Origin: Hymenobacter sp. DG01
GTDB lineage: Bacteria > Bacteroidota > Bacteroidia > Cytophagales > Hymenobacteraceae
Length of the DNA: 64,000 bases
Assembly: GCF_006352025.1 (NCBI RefSeq)
Contig: NZ_CP040936.1
Span: 1-64,000 of the forward strand
Reading direction: 5' to 3'
Below the pieces are notes generated by a model. The model worked only from the letters and a program-made list of their open reading frames with translations. It made no database searches and had not been told where the DNA came from. Both the position numbers and the translations under genes were made by a program. Below, in pieces: positions 8,609 to 17,707 of the stretch; position 1 is the first letter of the stretch; every line of letters begins with the position of its first letter.

Positions 8609-9124
8609 ATGTTTTCTTCTTCCTTCTTCCGGCGCTTTGGGCTGGTAGCGGCCTTTCTGCTGCTGGCGCATCTGGTAGCCTGGGCGCACGCCTACCATGC
8701 CAGCATCATGGAGGTGCGCTTCAACCCCGGCAAGCAGCGCCTGGAAATGGCCCTGAAAATCTTTATCGACGACCTGGAGCAAGGGCTGTCCGTTGGCAAG
8801 ACTACCCCCGTCCGTACCGACCAACTCTCGCGGGCCCAGCTTGATCCGCTGCTAATGGATCTGCTGCGCCGCTCGGTGCAGTTCAGTTCCCGGCCGGGGC
8901 AGGCATTGCCGTTTACGCTGGTGGGCCTGCAGAAAGAAAAGGACTCGTACTGGATTTACTTTACGGCGCCGCTGCCCACTACAGCCACCGGCGTGAGCCT
9001 GCGTCATCAGCTGCTGCTCGACCTGTTTCCCGACCAAATGAACATTGTCAACCTCGAAGCCAAGGGCAACAAGCAAAGCCTGCTTTTCCGCGACGGCGAA
9101 ACGCAACAGCAGCTGAAGTGGTGA
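8609..9124 (+). CDS. DUF6702-like secreted protein
   Basis: A 171-aa exported protein. The N-terminus has Arg residues, a hydrophobic helix (about residues 12-26) and an AHA region that suits signal peptidase. The mature start AYHASIMEVRFNPGKQRLEMALKIFIDDLEQGL fits Bacteroidota proteins annotated as DUF6702: a first strand ending in His, then a strand with an acidic FxDDLE element. The function of that family is unknown; it is often found near peptidases. The ATG at 8609 is preferred to a TTG at 8603. It is followed by a perfect terminator shared with the convergent OmpA gene. Confidence 0.62.
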   Translation: MFSSSFFRRFGLVAAFLLLAHLVAWAHAYHASIMEVRFNPGKQRLEMALKIFIDDLEQGLSVGKTTPVRTDQLSRAQLDPLLMDLLRRSVQFSSRPGQALPFTLVGLQKEKDSYWIYFTAPLPTTATGVSLRHQLLLDLFPDQMNIVNLEAKGNKQSLLFRDGETQQQLKW

Positions 9125-9175
9125 ACGGTGTCATGGCGAGTGAAGTGAAGTCAGCCTTCCTCCGCGTGTGACAAG

Positions 9176-9235
9176 CCTGATAAAGTGAGAAGCCCTTGAC
9201 GTATTGTAACGTCAAGGGCTTCTCACTTTATCAGG
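9176..9235. terminator. Perfect 27-bp inverted repeat between convergent genes
   Basis: Arms 9176-9202 and 9209-9235 are perfectly complementary with a 6-base loop. It separates the plus-strand DUF6702-like gene from the minus-strand OmpA gene. GGGGTAG overlaps its right flank at 9235-9241. The stem is long and moderately AT-rich at the base; it probably ends transcription in both directions. Confidence 0.8.
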
Positions 9236-9285
9236 GGGTAGCGCTTTGTGAAGTAAGGATTAATTCACTGCTCGCTATTTTACTT

Positions 9286-11298
9286 CTACCAGCCGCTGCC
9301 ACCGGCATCTTTCTGCTCGCTTTCCGGCTTGATGAGGCGGAACTCCACGCGGCGGTTAGTGCGGGCGTCTTCCTCCGTGACTTCGGCCTTGAGGGGTTGG
9401 GTGCTGCCGTAGCCCATACTCTCAATGCGGTTGGGCTTGAGTTTGCCTTTTTGCTCAATGTAGCGCCGGATGGCTTCGGCCCGGTCCTGCGAGAGGGTCA
9501 TGTTAAAGTCCGGGTCGCCTTTGCTGTCGGTGTGGCCCGAGATGCTGAGCCGGAACGTGGGGTGGTCAACCAGAAACACGGCAATACGGTCCAGAATGGG
9601 ATGCATGCTGGCCCGGATGTTGGCCTTATCCTGGTCGAACTCGATGTTCTTGAAAATCAGCGGCAGCTTGTAGTCGATGGAGTTGGTCATCAGCTTCATC
9701 ACCGTGTCGCCCTGTAGCGCGAACTTCTTTTCCACGCTGAAAAAGTCGGGGCTCTGAATCAGCATCACGTAGTGGGAACCTTCAATCAGGTCGAAATCGA
9801 AGGAGCCGTCGTCGCGCAGATACTTGCTGGCTACCTCAATGCCGTTATCCGTGTCGATGATACTGACGATACCGTTCAGCGGCCGGCGGCTTACCGAGTC
9901 AATAAGGGAGCCCTCTACGTGCGTAGTCGCCAAGGGCTGGGCCTCCATGGGCAGCGGAAACGAGAAGAGGTCGAGGTTCTTCATTTCCTTTTCCTCGGAG
10001 CGGGCGTAGTACAGGTTTCTCGACTCAGAATCAATGGTAAAATAGTACTCCGAGCCCCTGCCATTTACGAGCGGCCCAATGTTGATGGGCTCCTGCCACC
10101 GGCCGCGTACCCGGTACGTCTTATAAATGTCGAAGTCGCCGAAGTTGAGCAGCTGCCCGCGGGAGCTGAAGTAAAGCACATGGTAGAGGGGGTGGTAGAA
10201 GGGGCTCACCTCACTCTCACGGGTATTCACCACCGGCCCCATGTTCTGCGCTTTGCCCCACTGCCCGTTCTTCTGCTTTACCGTGTACCAGATGTCCGAA
10301 AGGCCAAAGCCGCCCAGACGGTCGGAGGCGAAGTATAGCGTGTCCTCACCGGGGGAGAGGGTAGGCTGCGAGTCCCAGGCCGTGGAGTTGACGTTGCTAC
10401 CGAGCGTTTTGGGCGCACTCCACTGACCATCCTTGAAGGTGGAAACGTACAGGTCGCAGTTGCCGTGGCAGGTAGGGCACTCGCAGCGGGCGAAGAATAG
10501 GGTTTTGCCATCCTTGCTAATGCAGGCTGAGCCCTCGTTGTAGGAAGAGTTAATGGGTTTGGGCAAAGGCTCAGCCTCCGTCCAGAGGCCGTTTTCGCGC
10601 CGGGAGGTGTACAGGTCCTCATCTACTACCCCGTGTATGCCGCGCATCTTGCGCTTGGAGGAGAAGATAAGCTGGTCAGCATCAGCATTGAGGGTAGGGC
10701 CGTAGTCCTCCACTTTGGAGTTGATGGCATCGCCCATGCTGGTGTACACGCCCTTAGGCGGCCGGAAAGCGGCAATGTTCTTTCGGTACTCTACAATGTC
10801 GTAGTACGTTTTGAGGGGCACGTACAGGTCAGCCGTTTTCTGCTCCAGCGAGTCGTAGTAGAGCTGCACCTTCTTCAGGTCGTGGCGGCGGTGCTTGAGG
10901 GCCAGGCGGTAATAGGCCTTGGCCCGGTCTTCGTTGCCGGCCTTTTCCCAGAGCTGGCCCAGACGCCAGAGCAAGCCGGTGTCCTTATAGAAGTTCTCGA
11001 TTCCGAACCGGCTCACGTACACATCCAGCAGGTTACGGGCGGCATTCCAGTTCTTGCGTTTCTCGGCCCGCTGAATTTCCCGCAGCGCCTTCTTATCCTC
11101 GAAATAGGCCAGGCGGTTGATATTCGGGAAGTCGGGGGTAGCGTCGGTGCGGGCCCGGGCGCTCCGGATAACTTTGGCGCTTAGCTTCCGTTGCGCGTTG
11201 GGTAGGCTACTTTTCTGCTGGGCCTTTACCACAGCAGGTAACATCAGTGCCAGCAGCAGCAACGGTCCAGAAAGCACGAAACGGAAAAAGCGAAGCAT
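9286..11298 (-). CDS. OmpA-family protein with TPR, beta-propeller and CRD (PorE-like)
   Basis: A 670-aa exported protein. Signal peptide: MLRFFRFVL with hydrophobic core, cleavage near AVVKAQ (about residue 27). Next come TPR-like helices (about 60-150), PD40/WD40-like blades with repeated ISKDGKTLFF and LSPGEDTLYFAS elements (about 190-430), a carboxypeptidase-regulatory-like domain (VEGSLIDSVSRRPLNG), and a C-terminal OmpA domain (from NIEFDQDKANI) with NRRVEF that would bind peptidoglycan. This order is that of PorE, a peptidoglycan-linked type IX secretion component, but Bacteroidota also have paralogues with the same order. I chose the ATG at 11298 because it begins a clean signal peptide. 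One blade carries the unusual C272-E-C-P-T-C-H-G-N-C281. Confidence 0.85.
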   Translation of the reverse strand: MLRFFRFVLSGPLLLLALMLPAVVKAQQKSSLPNAQRKLSAKVIRSARARTDATPDFPNINRLAYFEDKKALREIQRAEKRKNWNAARNLLDVYVSRFGIENFYKDTGLLWRLGQLWEKAGNEDRAKAYYRLALKHRRHDLKKVQLYYDSLEQKTADLYVPLKTYYDIVEYRKNIAAFRPPKGVYTSMGDAINSKVEDYGPTLNADADQLIFSSKRKMRGIHGVVDEDLYTSRRENGLWTEAEPLPKPINSSYNEGSACISKDGKTLFFARCECPTCHGNCDLYVSTFKDGQWSAPKTLGSNVNSTAWDSQPTLSPGEDTLYFASDRLGGFGLSDIWYTVKQKNGQWGKAQNMGPVVNTRESEVSPFYHPLYHVLYFSSRGQLLNFGDFDIYKTYRVRGRWQEPINIGPLVNGRGSEYYFTIDSESRNLYYARSEEKEMKNLDLFSFPLPMEAQPLATTHVEGSLIDSVSRRPLNGIVSIIDTDNGIEVASKYLRDDGSFDFDLIEGSHYVMLIQSPDFFSVEKKFALQGDTVMKLMTNSIDYKLPLIFKNIEFDQDKANIRASMHPILDRIAVFLVDHPTFRLSISGHTDSKGDPDFNMTLSQDRAEAIRRYIEQKGKLKPNRIESMGYGSTQPLKAEVTEEDARTNRRVEFRLIKPESEQKDAGGSGW

Positions 11299-11339
11299 AG
11301 CAATGATAAAGCACGGGGGCCGTGGGAGTCGGCAAGCAT

Positions 11340-11347
11340 CAAAAATA
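11340..11347 (-). promoter_or_regulatory. -7 box TATTTTTG for the OmpA-family gene
   Basis: On the minus strand this reads TATTTTTG, an exact TAnnTTTG match, and lies about 41 bases before the ATG at 11298. No clear -33 element is seen. Confidence 0.4.
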
Positions 11348-11563
11348 GGAATTTTTGGATGCAGGCGTATATAGTGCGGCTGCCGGAGTCGGCGCCCGGC
11401 CCTGGCAATCCTACGGAGGAGCTCTGCCGATGTGGCCGGCTGGGTTGGTGGCACGGCGCTTGCCGAAATTCATACCTTCGAACAACTCCCTACGTTTAAG
11501 CCTAAGCTTATCCCACGCTTCTGTCATTCTGACACGCAGCGTTGCTTTTCTGTCTCTCCCCGC

Positions 11564-14068
11564 ATGAGTCAATATAATTCACCCAAGTCACCACTCTCTT
11601 CCTTACTGCTGATGGCTGAAGATTCTGAAGAAATGGTGTCCATTGTGGCTGCCGACCCCGATCAGACGCTCAGCGCCGATGAATCGCCGGAGGTGCTGCC
11701 GCTGCTGCCCGTACGCAATACGGTGCTGTTTCCGGGGGTAGTGCTGCCCGTAACGGTTACCCGTAAGAAAAGCATCCGGCTGGTGCGCAAGGCCTACCGC
11801 GGCAACAAGATTGTGGGGGTAGTGGCCCAGAAGAACGGGCAGAGCGACGACCCTACTCTGCAGGATCTGTATCAGGTGGGTACCATGGCCAAAATCTTGA
11901 AGCTGCTGGTGCTGCCCGACGGCAATACCACCATCATCATTCAGGGCCAGTCGCGCTTCCGCATTGAGGCCGAGGTGCAGAGCACGCCCTACCTCACGGC
12001 GCGGGTAAGCTACTCGCCTGAGGCTTTCCCCAACAAGCAATCCAAGGAAGTAAAGGCCCTGGTATCGTCGTTGAAGGAAGCGGCGGCCAAGATGCTGAAG
12101 CTGAACCCCGAGATTCCGCAGGAAGCGCAGGTGGCCCTGGATAATATTGAGTCGCCCTCTTTCTTAACCCACTTCCTCTCGTCCAACATCAACGTGGAGG
12201 TAGGAATTAAGCAGCAGCTGCTGGAAATAAACGACGGCGTGGAGCGCGGCACTCAGCTGCTGGAGCTGATGCTGAAGGAAATTCAGCTGCTGGAAATCAA
12301 GCGCGAAATCCACACCAAGGTCCACACCGATATCGACCAGCAACAGCGCGACTATTTCCTGCGCCAGCAGATTAAAGTGCTGCAGGATGAGCTGGGCTTC
12401 GATGGCCCTGACCAGGAAGTGGAAAAGCTGCGCCAGCGTGCCAAAGACAAAAAATGGCCCGAGGCAGTAGCCAAGCACTTTACCAAGGAGCTGGACAAAC
12501 TCACCCGCATCAACCCCCAGGCTGCCGAGTACCCGGTAAGCCTGAATTACGTGGAGTTTCTTCTGGACTTGCCCTGGGGCGAATACACCAAGGACAACTT
12601 CAACCTGAAGCGGACTCAGAAAATCCTCGACCAGGACCACTACGGCATGGAAAAGGTGAAGGCGCGCATCATTGAGTACCTCGCCGTGCTCAAGCTGAAG
12701 CAAGATTTGAAAGCTCCGATTCTGTGCTTGTATGGCCCTCCGGGGGTAGGAAAAACTTCCCTGGGCCGCTCCATCGCCAAGGCGCTGGGCCGGCAGTACG
12801 TGCGCATGAGCCTGGGCGGCGTGCGCGACGAGGCCGAAATTCGGGGGCACCGCAAAACCTACGTGGGGGCCATGCCCGGCCGCATCATCTCCCAGATCAA
12901 GAAGGCGGGCGCCTCCAACCCGGTTATCGTGCTCGACGAAATTGATAAGCTGGCTTCCGACTTCCGCGGTGACCCCTCGTCGGCGCTGCTGGAAGTGCTG
13001 GATCCCGAGCAAAACTCCACCTTCACCGACAACTACCTGGAGGTAGAATATGACCTGTCGCGGGTACTGTTCATTGCCACGGCCAACTCCCTGGAAACCA
13101 TTCAGCCTGCCCTGCGCGACCGGATGGAAATCATTGACCTGACGGGCTACACGCTGGAGGAGAAAACCCAGATTGCCAAAAAGCACCTCTGGCCCAAGTT
13201 GCTGCAGGAGCACGGCCTTGGCCTGAAGGATGCCGGCATCAGCACCTCAGCCCTGCAGCGCGTGATTGATGACTACACCCGCGAGAGTGGAGTGCGCAGC
13301 CTGGAGCGCAAGCTGGGCGCGGTGGTGCGCAACGTGGCCAAGAGCAAAGCCATGAATGAAGCCTTCCCTTCGATCCTGGAGCCCAAGGATATTCACCGCA
13401 TCCTTGGGGCCGCCATCTTCGACCGGGACCAGTACCAGGATAACGAAACCGCCGGGGTAGTAACAGGACTGGCCTGGACAAGCGTGGGCGGCGACATTCT
13501 CTTTGTTGAGAGCCTGCTGAGCCGGGGTAGGGGCAAGCTCACCCTGTCAGGCCAGCTCGGCGACGTGATGAAGGAATCGGCCGTGACGGCCCTGAGCTAC
13601 CTGCGCAGCCGGGCCGAGGAGTTGGATATCGATTACCGCCTCTTCGACCAGTACGACCTGCACATTCACTTCCCCGAAGGAGCCGTGCCCAAGGATGGGC
13701 CCAGCGCAGGCATTGCCATCTTTACCAGTATTGCTTCGGTATTTACCCAGCGCAAAATCCGTAGCCATCTGGCCATGACGGGCGAAATTACGCTCCGTGG
13801 CAAGGTGCTGCCGGTAGGCGGAATCAAGGAAAAGATTCTGGCTGCTAAGCGGGCCGGCGTCCGCGACATTATTCTGTGCCCCAAGAATAAGAAGGACATC
13901 GACGAAATTTCGGCCGATTATCTCAAGGATTTGACCATCCACTACGCCGACCGCGTGGATGATGTGCTGCGGGTGGCGTTGCTGGAAGAAAAAGTAGCCC
14001 ACCCCATCAAGCTGGTGGTGCGCGACGAGGCGCCAATGCCAGCAGCCCCGAGTGTAGAAGTTAGTTAA
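11564..14068 (+). CDS. lon: ATP-dependent protease Lon
   Basis: Lon (834 aa) unfolds and degrades damaged and regulatory proteins. The N-terminal substrate-binding domain begins at [19 protein letters not shown]. The AAA+ module has Walker A GPPGVGKT (391-398) and Walker [11 protein letters not shown]. The protease domain has the Ser-Lys dyad S714 (PKDGPSAG) and K757 (second Lys of GGIKEK). I start at the ATG at 11564, not at the upstream end of the open frame. That upstream part runs into the promoter region shared with the divergent OmpA gene. A near-match to the -7 box, TACCTTCG, lies at 11473-11480. The protein is full length and all catalytic residues are present. Confidence 0.97.
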   Translation: MSQYNSPKSPLSSLLLMAEDSEEMVSIVAADPDQTLSADESPEVLPLLPVRNTVLFPGVVLPVTVTRKKSIRLVRKAYRGNKIVGVVAQKNGQSDDPTLQDLYQVGTMAKILKLLVLPDGNTTIIIQGQSRFRIEAEVQSTPYLTARVSYSPEAFPNKQSKEVKALVSSLKEAAAKMLKLNPEIPQEAQVALDNIESPSFLTHFLSSNINVEVGIKQQLLEINDGVERGTQLLELMLKEIQLLEIKREIHTKVHTDIDQQQRDYFLRQQIKVLQDELGFDGPDQEVEKLRQRAKDKKWPEAVAKHFTKELDKLTRINPQAAEYPVSLNYVEFLLDLPWGEYTKDNFNLKRTQKILDQDHYGMEKVKARIIEYLAVLKLKQDLKAPILCLYGPPGVGKTSLGRSIAKALGRQYVRMSLGGVRDEAEIRGHRKTYVGAMPGRIISQIKKAGASNPVIVLDEIDKLASDFRGDPSSALLEVLDPEQNSTFTDNYLEVEYDLSRVLFIATANSLETIQPALRDRMEIIDLTGYTLEEKTQIAKKHLWPKLLQEHGLGLKDAGISTSALQRVIDDYTRESGVRSLERKLGAVVRNVAKSKAMNEAFPSILEPKDIHRILGAAIFDRDQYQDNETAGVVTGLAWTSVGGDILFVESLLSRGRGKLTLSGQLGDVMKESAVTALSYLRSRAEELDIDYRLFDQYDLHIHFPEGAVPKDGPSAGIAIFTSIASVFTQRKIRSHLAMTGEITLRGKVLPVGGIKEKILAAKRAGVRDIILCPKNKKDIDEISADYLKDLTIHYADRVDDVLRVALLEEKVAHPIKLVVRDEAPMPAAPSVEVS

Positions 14069-14076
14069 GGCTGTCC

Positions 14077-14117
14077 AATTCCCTACCCCTTTGGCGTAAA
14101 CGAGGGGGTAGGGAATT
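14077..14117. repeat. 13-bp perfect inverted repeat with CTACCCC/GGGGTAG arms
   Basis: Arms 14077-14089 (AATTCCCTACCCC) and 14105-14117 are complementary, with a 15-base loop. It follows lon by 8 bases and could act as its terminator, but there is no T-run after the stem. Each arm contains the over-represented heptamer, once per strand. Confidence 0.6.
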
Positions 14118-14188
14118 CTCCCTTTGGGCACGCAATAAAGCGGCGGAAGCAGGCGTCTTATCAGGCAACCTGCTTTATCTTTCCCCCG

Positions 14189-15250
14189 ATGATTCGACCT
14201 TTACGCCCCCGCCTTTTTCTGCTCTCTTTTCTGGTGCTGGGCCTGGGTGGTCTTACCCCGGCGGTGGCCCAGATTGGCGGGCAGCAGGCGTTTTCTTTTC
14301 TCAACCTGCCCACCAGCGCCAAGCTGGCCGGGCTGGGTGGCGTGAACGTTTCTTCGCGCGACGCCGATGGCACCATGCTCTACGGCAACCCGGCCCTGCT
14401 GAATGCCGATATGGATGGCCGGCTGGCCCTGGGCTACGTCGATTATCTGGCCGATATCAAGCAAAGCACGGCCGTGTACGTGTTCAATACCAAGAAGGCA
14501 GGCCGCTTTGGGGTCGGGCTTACCTACCTGAGCTACGGCAACTTCGAGCAGTTTGACGCGGCGGGCAATTCACTGGGGCAGTTTTCAGTGAACGAGTACG
14601 CCCTGAGTATCGCCGATTCCTATACCAGCGGGGCCTTTACCATTGGTGGCACCCTGAAACTGGCAGGCTCGGGCATCGCCGGCAACCACTCCTTTGCGGC
14701 GCTGGCCGATGTAGGTGGGTTGTTCAAGCACCCGGAGCAGGACTTTACCGTAGGCTTGGTAGTGCGCAACGCCGGTATTCAGCTGAAGCCCTACGATGGC
14801 GCCGACCGGGAGCCCATGCCCCTTGATGTGGAGCTGGGCACTTCGTTTAAGCCTGAGCACCTGCCGCTGCGTTTTTCCTTCACGGCCCACCACCTGCAGC
14901 GCCTCGACATCGTGTACCTCGACCCTAACCAGCGGGGCCAGCTAGATGAGAACGGCGAGGAAATCAAACCTAAGAAGAGCCTGGGCGACAAGATTGCCCG
15001 GCATTTTGTGGTAGGCGGGGAGCTGCTGCTCAGCAAAAACCTGAACCTGCGCGTTGGCTACAACCACCTGCAGCGCCGGGAACTGCGCCTGGAAAATACC
15101 TCGGGCGGTGCGGGCTTCTCCTTTGGGGTAATGCTGCGCGTCAGCCAGTTTCAGCTCGACTATACCCACGCCGGCTACCATGCTTCGGGTGGGGCCAACT
15201 ACTTCACTATTGCCCGCAACCTCGATTCCTTGTTTAAAAAATCACAGTAA
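14189..15250 (+). CDS. porQ: Type IX secretion system protein PorQ
   Basis: A 353-aa outer-membrane beta-barrel protein. Signal peptide residues 1-27 end at AVAQ. The mature start IGGQQAFSFLNLPTSAKLAGLGGVNVSSRDAD, with NPALLN soon after, is characteristic of PorQ, which belongs to the FadL-like PorV/PorQ/PorP barrels. Regular strands alternate to the C-terminus. In P. gingivalis PorQ works with the type IX sortase PorU and anchors PorZ at the surface. It is alone here; other por/gld genes are outside the window, except the PorE-like protein at 9286-11298. A weak -7 box TATCTTTC (14176-14183) ends 5 bases before the ATG. Confidence 0.85.
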   Translation: MIRPLRPRLFLLSFLVLGLGGLTPAVAQIGGQQAFSFLNLPTSAKLAGLGGVNVSSRDADGTMLYGNPALLNADMDGRLALGYVDYLADIKQSTAVYVFNTKKAGRFGVGLTYLSYGNFEQFDAAGNSLGQFSVNEYALSIADSYTSGAFTIGGTLKLAGSGIAGNHSFAALADVGGLFKHPEQDFTVGLVVRNAGIQLKPYDGADREPMPLDVELGTSFKPEHLPLRFSFTAHHLQRLDIVYLDPNQRGQLDENGEEIKPKKSLGDKIARHFVVGGELLLSKNLNLRVGYNHLQRRELRLENTSGGAGFSFGVMLRVSQFQLDYTHAGYHASGGANYFTIARNLDSLFKKSQ

Positions 15251-15393
15251 CTACCCTCTTTTCCTACCCCCTGGCTCGTAGCTAATCTGGCAGGCCTCCT
15301 GCTTTGGCTTTTGCCGTAACTACCTGTTCTTCCTTCCGCCGGGCTTCGGAAGTCGCACCGCTTCGTTATCCGGCTTGTTTACCCCTGATTCTT

Positions 15394-16803
15394 ATGCTTG
15401 ACTCCGCTGAGTTTCTCACCCCGGCCCAGATTGTGGCTGAGCTCGATAAGTACATCATTGGCCAGCACGAGGCCAAGCGCCATGTGGCCATTGCCCTGCG
15501 CAACCGGTGGCGCCGCCTGCATGCTCCCGGCGAGATGCAGCGCGAAATCGTGCCTAACAACATCCTGATGATTGGCTCCACCGGCGTCGGCAAAACGGAA
15601 ATTGCCCGCCGTCTGGCCAGCATTTCGGGTGCTCCGTTCACGAAAGTGGAAGCTTCCAAGTTTACTGAGGTAGGCTACGTAGGCCGCGATGTGGAAAGCA
15701 TGGTGCGCGACCTGGTGGAGCAGTCGGTGAACATGGTGAAACAGCGCCGCAAGGAGGAAGTGAAGGTGCAGGCGGCCCAGGCCGTGGAAGATGTTATCCT
15801 TGACATCCTGATTCCGCCGGTTACTACCTCCGCTGCGGCTCCCAAGCCTGCCTTAGGTTTCCCCACTACCGCCAGCGAGATGCCTGATTCCGACCACGAG
15901 CTGAATGAGCGCACCCGGGAACGGTTCCGGGAAAAGATTCGGAACGGAGAAATGGATGAGCGCAAAATCGAAATCCGGGTGCAGCAGAACAGCAGCCCGG
16001 GCATCGGCGTAATCGGTGGTCCGGCCGGTATGGATGAGGCCAGCATGGCCGGCATCCAGGACATGCTCGGCTCCATGCTCCCTAAAAAGACTCGCAAGCG
16101 CAAGGTAACGGTTGCCGAGGCCCGCAAAATCCTGCTCGATGAGGAAGCGGCCAAGCTCATCGATATGGATGAGGTAAAGGATGAAGCCATTCGGCACGCT
16201 GAAAATGCGGGCATCATCTTCATTGACGAAATCGACAAAGTGGCCAGTCGTAGCGGCAAGGGGGGCGGTGGCCCTGATGTAAGCCGGGAAGGCGTGCAGC
16301 GCGACCTGCTGCCCATCGTGGAAGGCTCAGCTGTCAGCACCAAGTATGGCATTATCCACACCGACCATATCCTGTTTATTGCGGCCGGTGCCTTTCACGT
16401 GGCCAAGCCCTCTGACTTGATTCCGGAGCTGCAGGGTCGCTTCCCCATTCGGGTGGAGCTGCAGAGCCTGAGCAAGGACGACTTCTTCCGCATCCTGAAA
16501 GACCCCAAAAACGCCCTGACCAAGCAGTACGAGGCCTTGCTGCAGGCCGAAGGGGTAGCCTTGTCGTTCGAAGATTCCGCCCTGGAGCGGCTGGCTGAAA
16601 TTGCCTTCGAGGTCAACAGCGAGGTAGAAAACATCGGGGCCCGGCGTCTGCACACGGTCATGAGCCGCCTGCTCAATGACATCCTGTTCGATGTGCCGGA
16701 CAAAATCGGCCCAAATGCGCAGATTTTGGTCAACCGCGACATGGTAGAAGACCGTCTCCGCGACATGGTCCGCAACCGCGACCTAAGCCAGTATATCCTA
16801 TGA
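15394..16803 (+). CDS. hslU: ATP-dependent protease ATPase subunit HslU
   Basis: HslU (469 aa) is the hexameric unfoldase that feeds proteins to the HslV peptidase. The start MLDSAEFLTPAQIVAELDKYIIGQ is the standard N-terminus, so I use the ATG at 15394 and not the longer open frame from 15304. Walker A GSTGVGKT lies at 61-68 and Walker B FIDEIDK has D278-E279. The long insertion between them (about 110-250) is the intermediate domain. The C-terminal tail DLSQYIL matches the HslV-docking tail of known HslU proteins, which implies an HslV partner elsewhere in the genome. No hslV is adjacent. A small hairpin (15333-15352) lies in its leader. Confidence 0.96.
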   Translation: MLDSAEFLTPAQIVAELDKYIIGQHEAKRHVAIALRNRWRRLHAPGEMQREIVPNNILMIGSTGVGKTEIARRLASISGAPFTKVEASKFTEVGYVGRDVESMVRDLVEQSVNMVKQRRKEEVKVQAAQAVEDVILDILIPPVTTSAAAPKPALGFPTTASEMPDSDHELNERTRERFREKIRNGEMDERKIEIRVQQNSSPGIGVIGGPAGMDEASMAGIQDMLGSMLPKKTRKRKVTVAEARKILLDEEAAKLIDMDEVKDEAIRHAENAGIIFIDEIDKVASRSGKGGGGPDVSREGVQRDLLPIVEGSAVSTKYGIIHTDHILFIAAGAFHVAKPSDLIPELQGRFPIRVELQSLSKDDFFRILKDPKNALTKQYEALLQAEGVALSFEDSALERLAEIAFEVNSEVENIGARRLHTVMSRLLNDILFDVPDKIGPNAQILVNRDMVEDRLRDMVRNRDLSQYIL

Positions 16804-16844
16804 AGAGGGGGTAGGGCAGTACTATTCCACTGACCTAAACAGAG

Positions 16845-16873
16845 AAAAGAGGCTGCAACGGTAGCCTCTTTTT
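16845..16873 (+). terminator. Terminator after hslU
   Basis: AAAAGAGGCT (16845-16854) pairs with AGCCTCTTTT (16863-16872) around an 8-base loop, with the T-run in the stem and after it. Confidence 0.85.
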
Positions 16874-16924
16874 CGTTTTAGACCGTACTTTTTACCGGTC
16901 TCTCATCTCCCTCACCCATTCACC

Positions 16925-17653
16925 ATGCACTATTACATCATCACCGGAGCCAGCCGCGGACTGGGCAAAGCCCTGGCGGAAGCTGTGCTGCGCCTGCCCG
17001 ATACGAAGGTTGTCGGCGTTTCGCGCCACGCCACTATCGAGCACGAGCAGTACGCTCATCAGCCCCTGGACCTGTCCGATATGCTGGCCGTGCAAAACAA
17101 CCTGCACAAAGTATTCCCGCAGTGGCCCGATGCTGAAAGCATCACCCTTATCAACAACGCCGCCGTGCTCGGCGAAATCGGCTACCTGGGTGAGCATCAG
17201 AACGAGCACTTCGAGTTCGTGTTTGATGTGAATATTGTGGCTCCTGCCATGTTCATGAACACGTTCCTGAGCGCCTATGGCGGGCTGTCAGTGCCGCGTA
17301 CCATCCTCAACATCAGCAGCGGTGCCGCCCAGCGGGCCGTTGACGGCTGGGGCGCCTATTCGGCCTCCAAAGCCGCCCTCGATGCGCTGTCCTGCACCGC
17401 CCAGAAAGAGCAGGATCTGCGCGGCAGCGGCATCCGTATCCGTAGTCTCTCCCCCGGCATCCTCGATACGGCCATGCAGGAGCACATCCGCACCGCCGAT
17501 GAGCACAGCTTCAGTGAAGCCGTCCGGTTTGCTGGCTTTCACCAGGAAGGAAGGCTGGCCCAGCCAGAGGAGGTAGCAGAAAAAATTATTGGATGGCTGC
17601 GGCACCCCGCCTCAGCCGATGAAAAGGTGGTGTTGCGTATAGACTCCCTATAA
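16925..17653 (+). CDS. Short-chain dehydrogenase/reductase
   Basis: A 242-aa classical SDR with a Rossmann fold. The coenzyme-binding motif TGASRGLG is at 7-14, NNAA at 77-80, and the catalytic S131/S132, Y145 and K149 (YSASK) are present. R34 after the second strand favours NADPH. The sequence is closest in style to sepiapterin- or benzil-reductase-like SDRs, but the substrate cannot be read from it. The start is the ATG at 16925. The stop codon TAA (17651-17653) abuts the terminator hairpin. Confidence 0.88.
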   Translation: MHYYIITGASRGLGKALAEAVLRLPDTKVVGVSRHATIEHEQYAHQPLDLSDMLAVQNNLHKVFPQWPDAESITLINNAAVLGEIGYLGEHQNEHFEFVFDVNIVAPAMFMNTFLSAYGGLSVPRTILNISSGAAQRAVDGWGAYSASKAALDALSCTAQKEQDLRGSGIRIRSLSPGILDTAMQEHIRTADEHSFSEAVRFAGFHQEGRLAQPEEVAEKIIGWLRHPASADEKVVLRIDSL

Positions 17654-17686
17654 AAAAAGCCCCGGCTAGTAAGGCCGGGGCTTTTT
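17654..17686. terminator. Bidirectional terminator between SDR and SusD genes
   Basis: AAAAAGCCCCGGC (17654-17666) pairs perfectly with GCCGGGGCTTTTT (17674-17686), with a 7-base loop. T-runs on both strands suit the convergent genes on either side. Confidence 0.92.
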
Positions 17687-17707
17687 ATTGCTATAAGCAG
17701 GGGTAGG

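Noticed and set aside
12164..13213. Minus-strand frame opposite lon
   Set aside because: Shadow of the lon gene, which has all catalytic residues.
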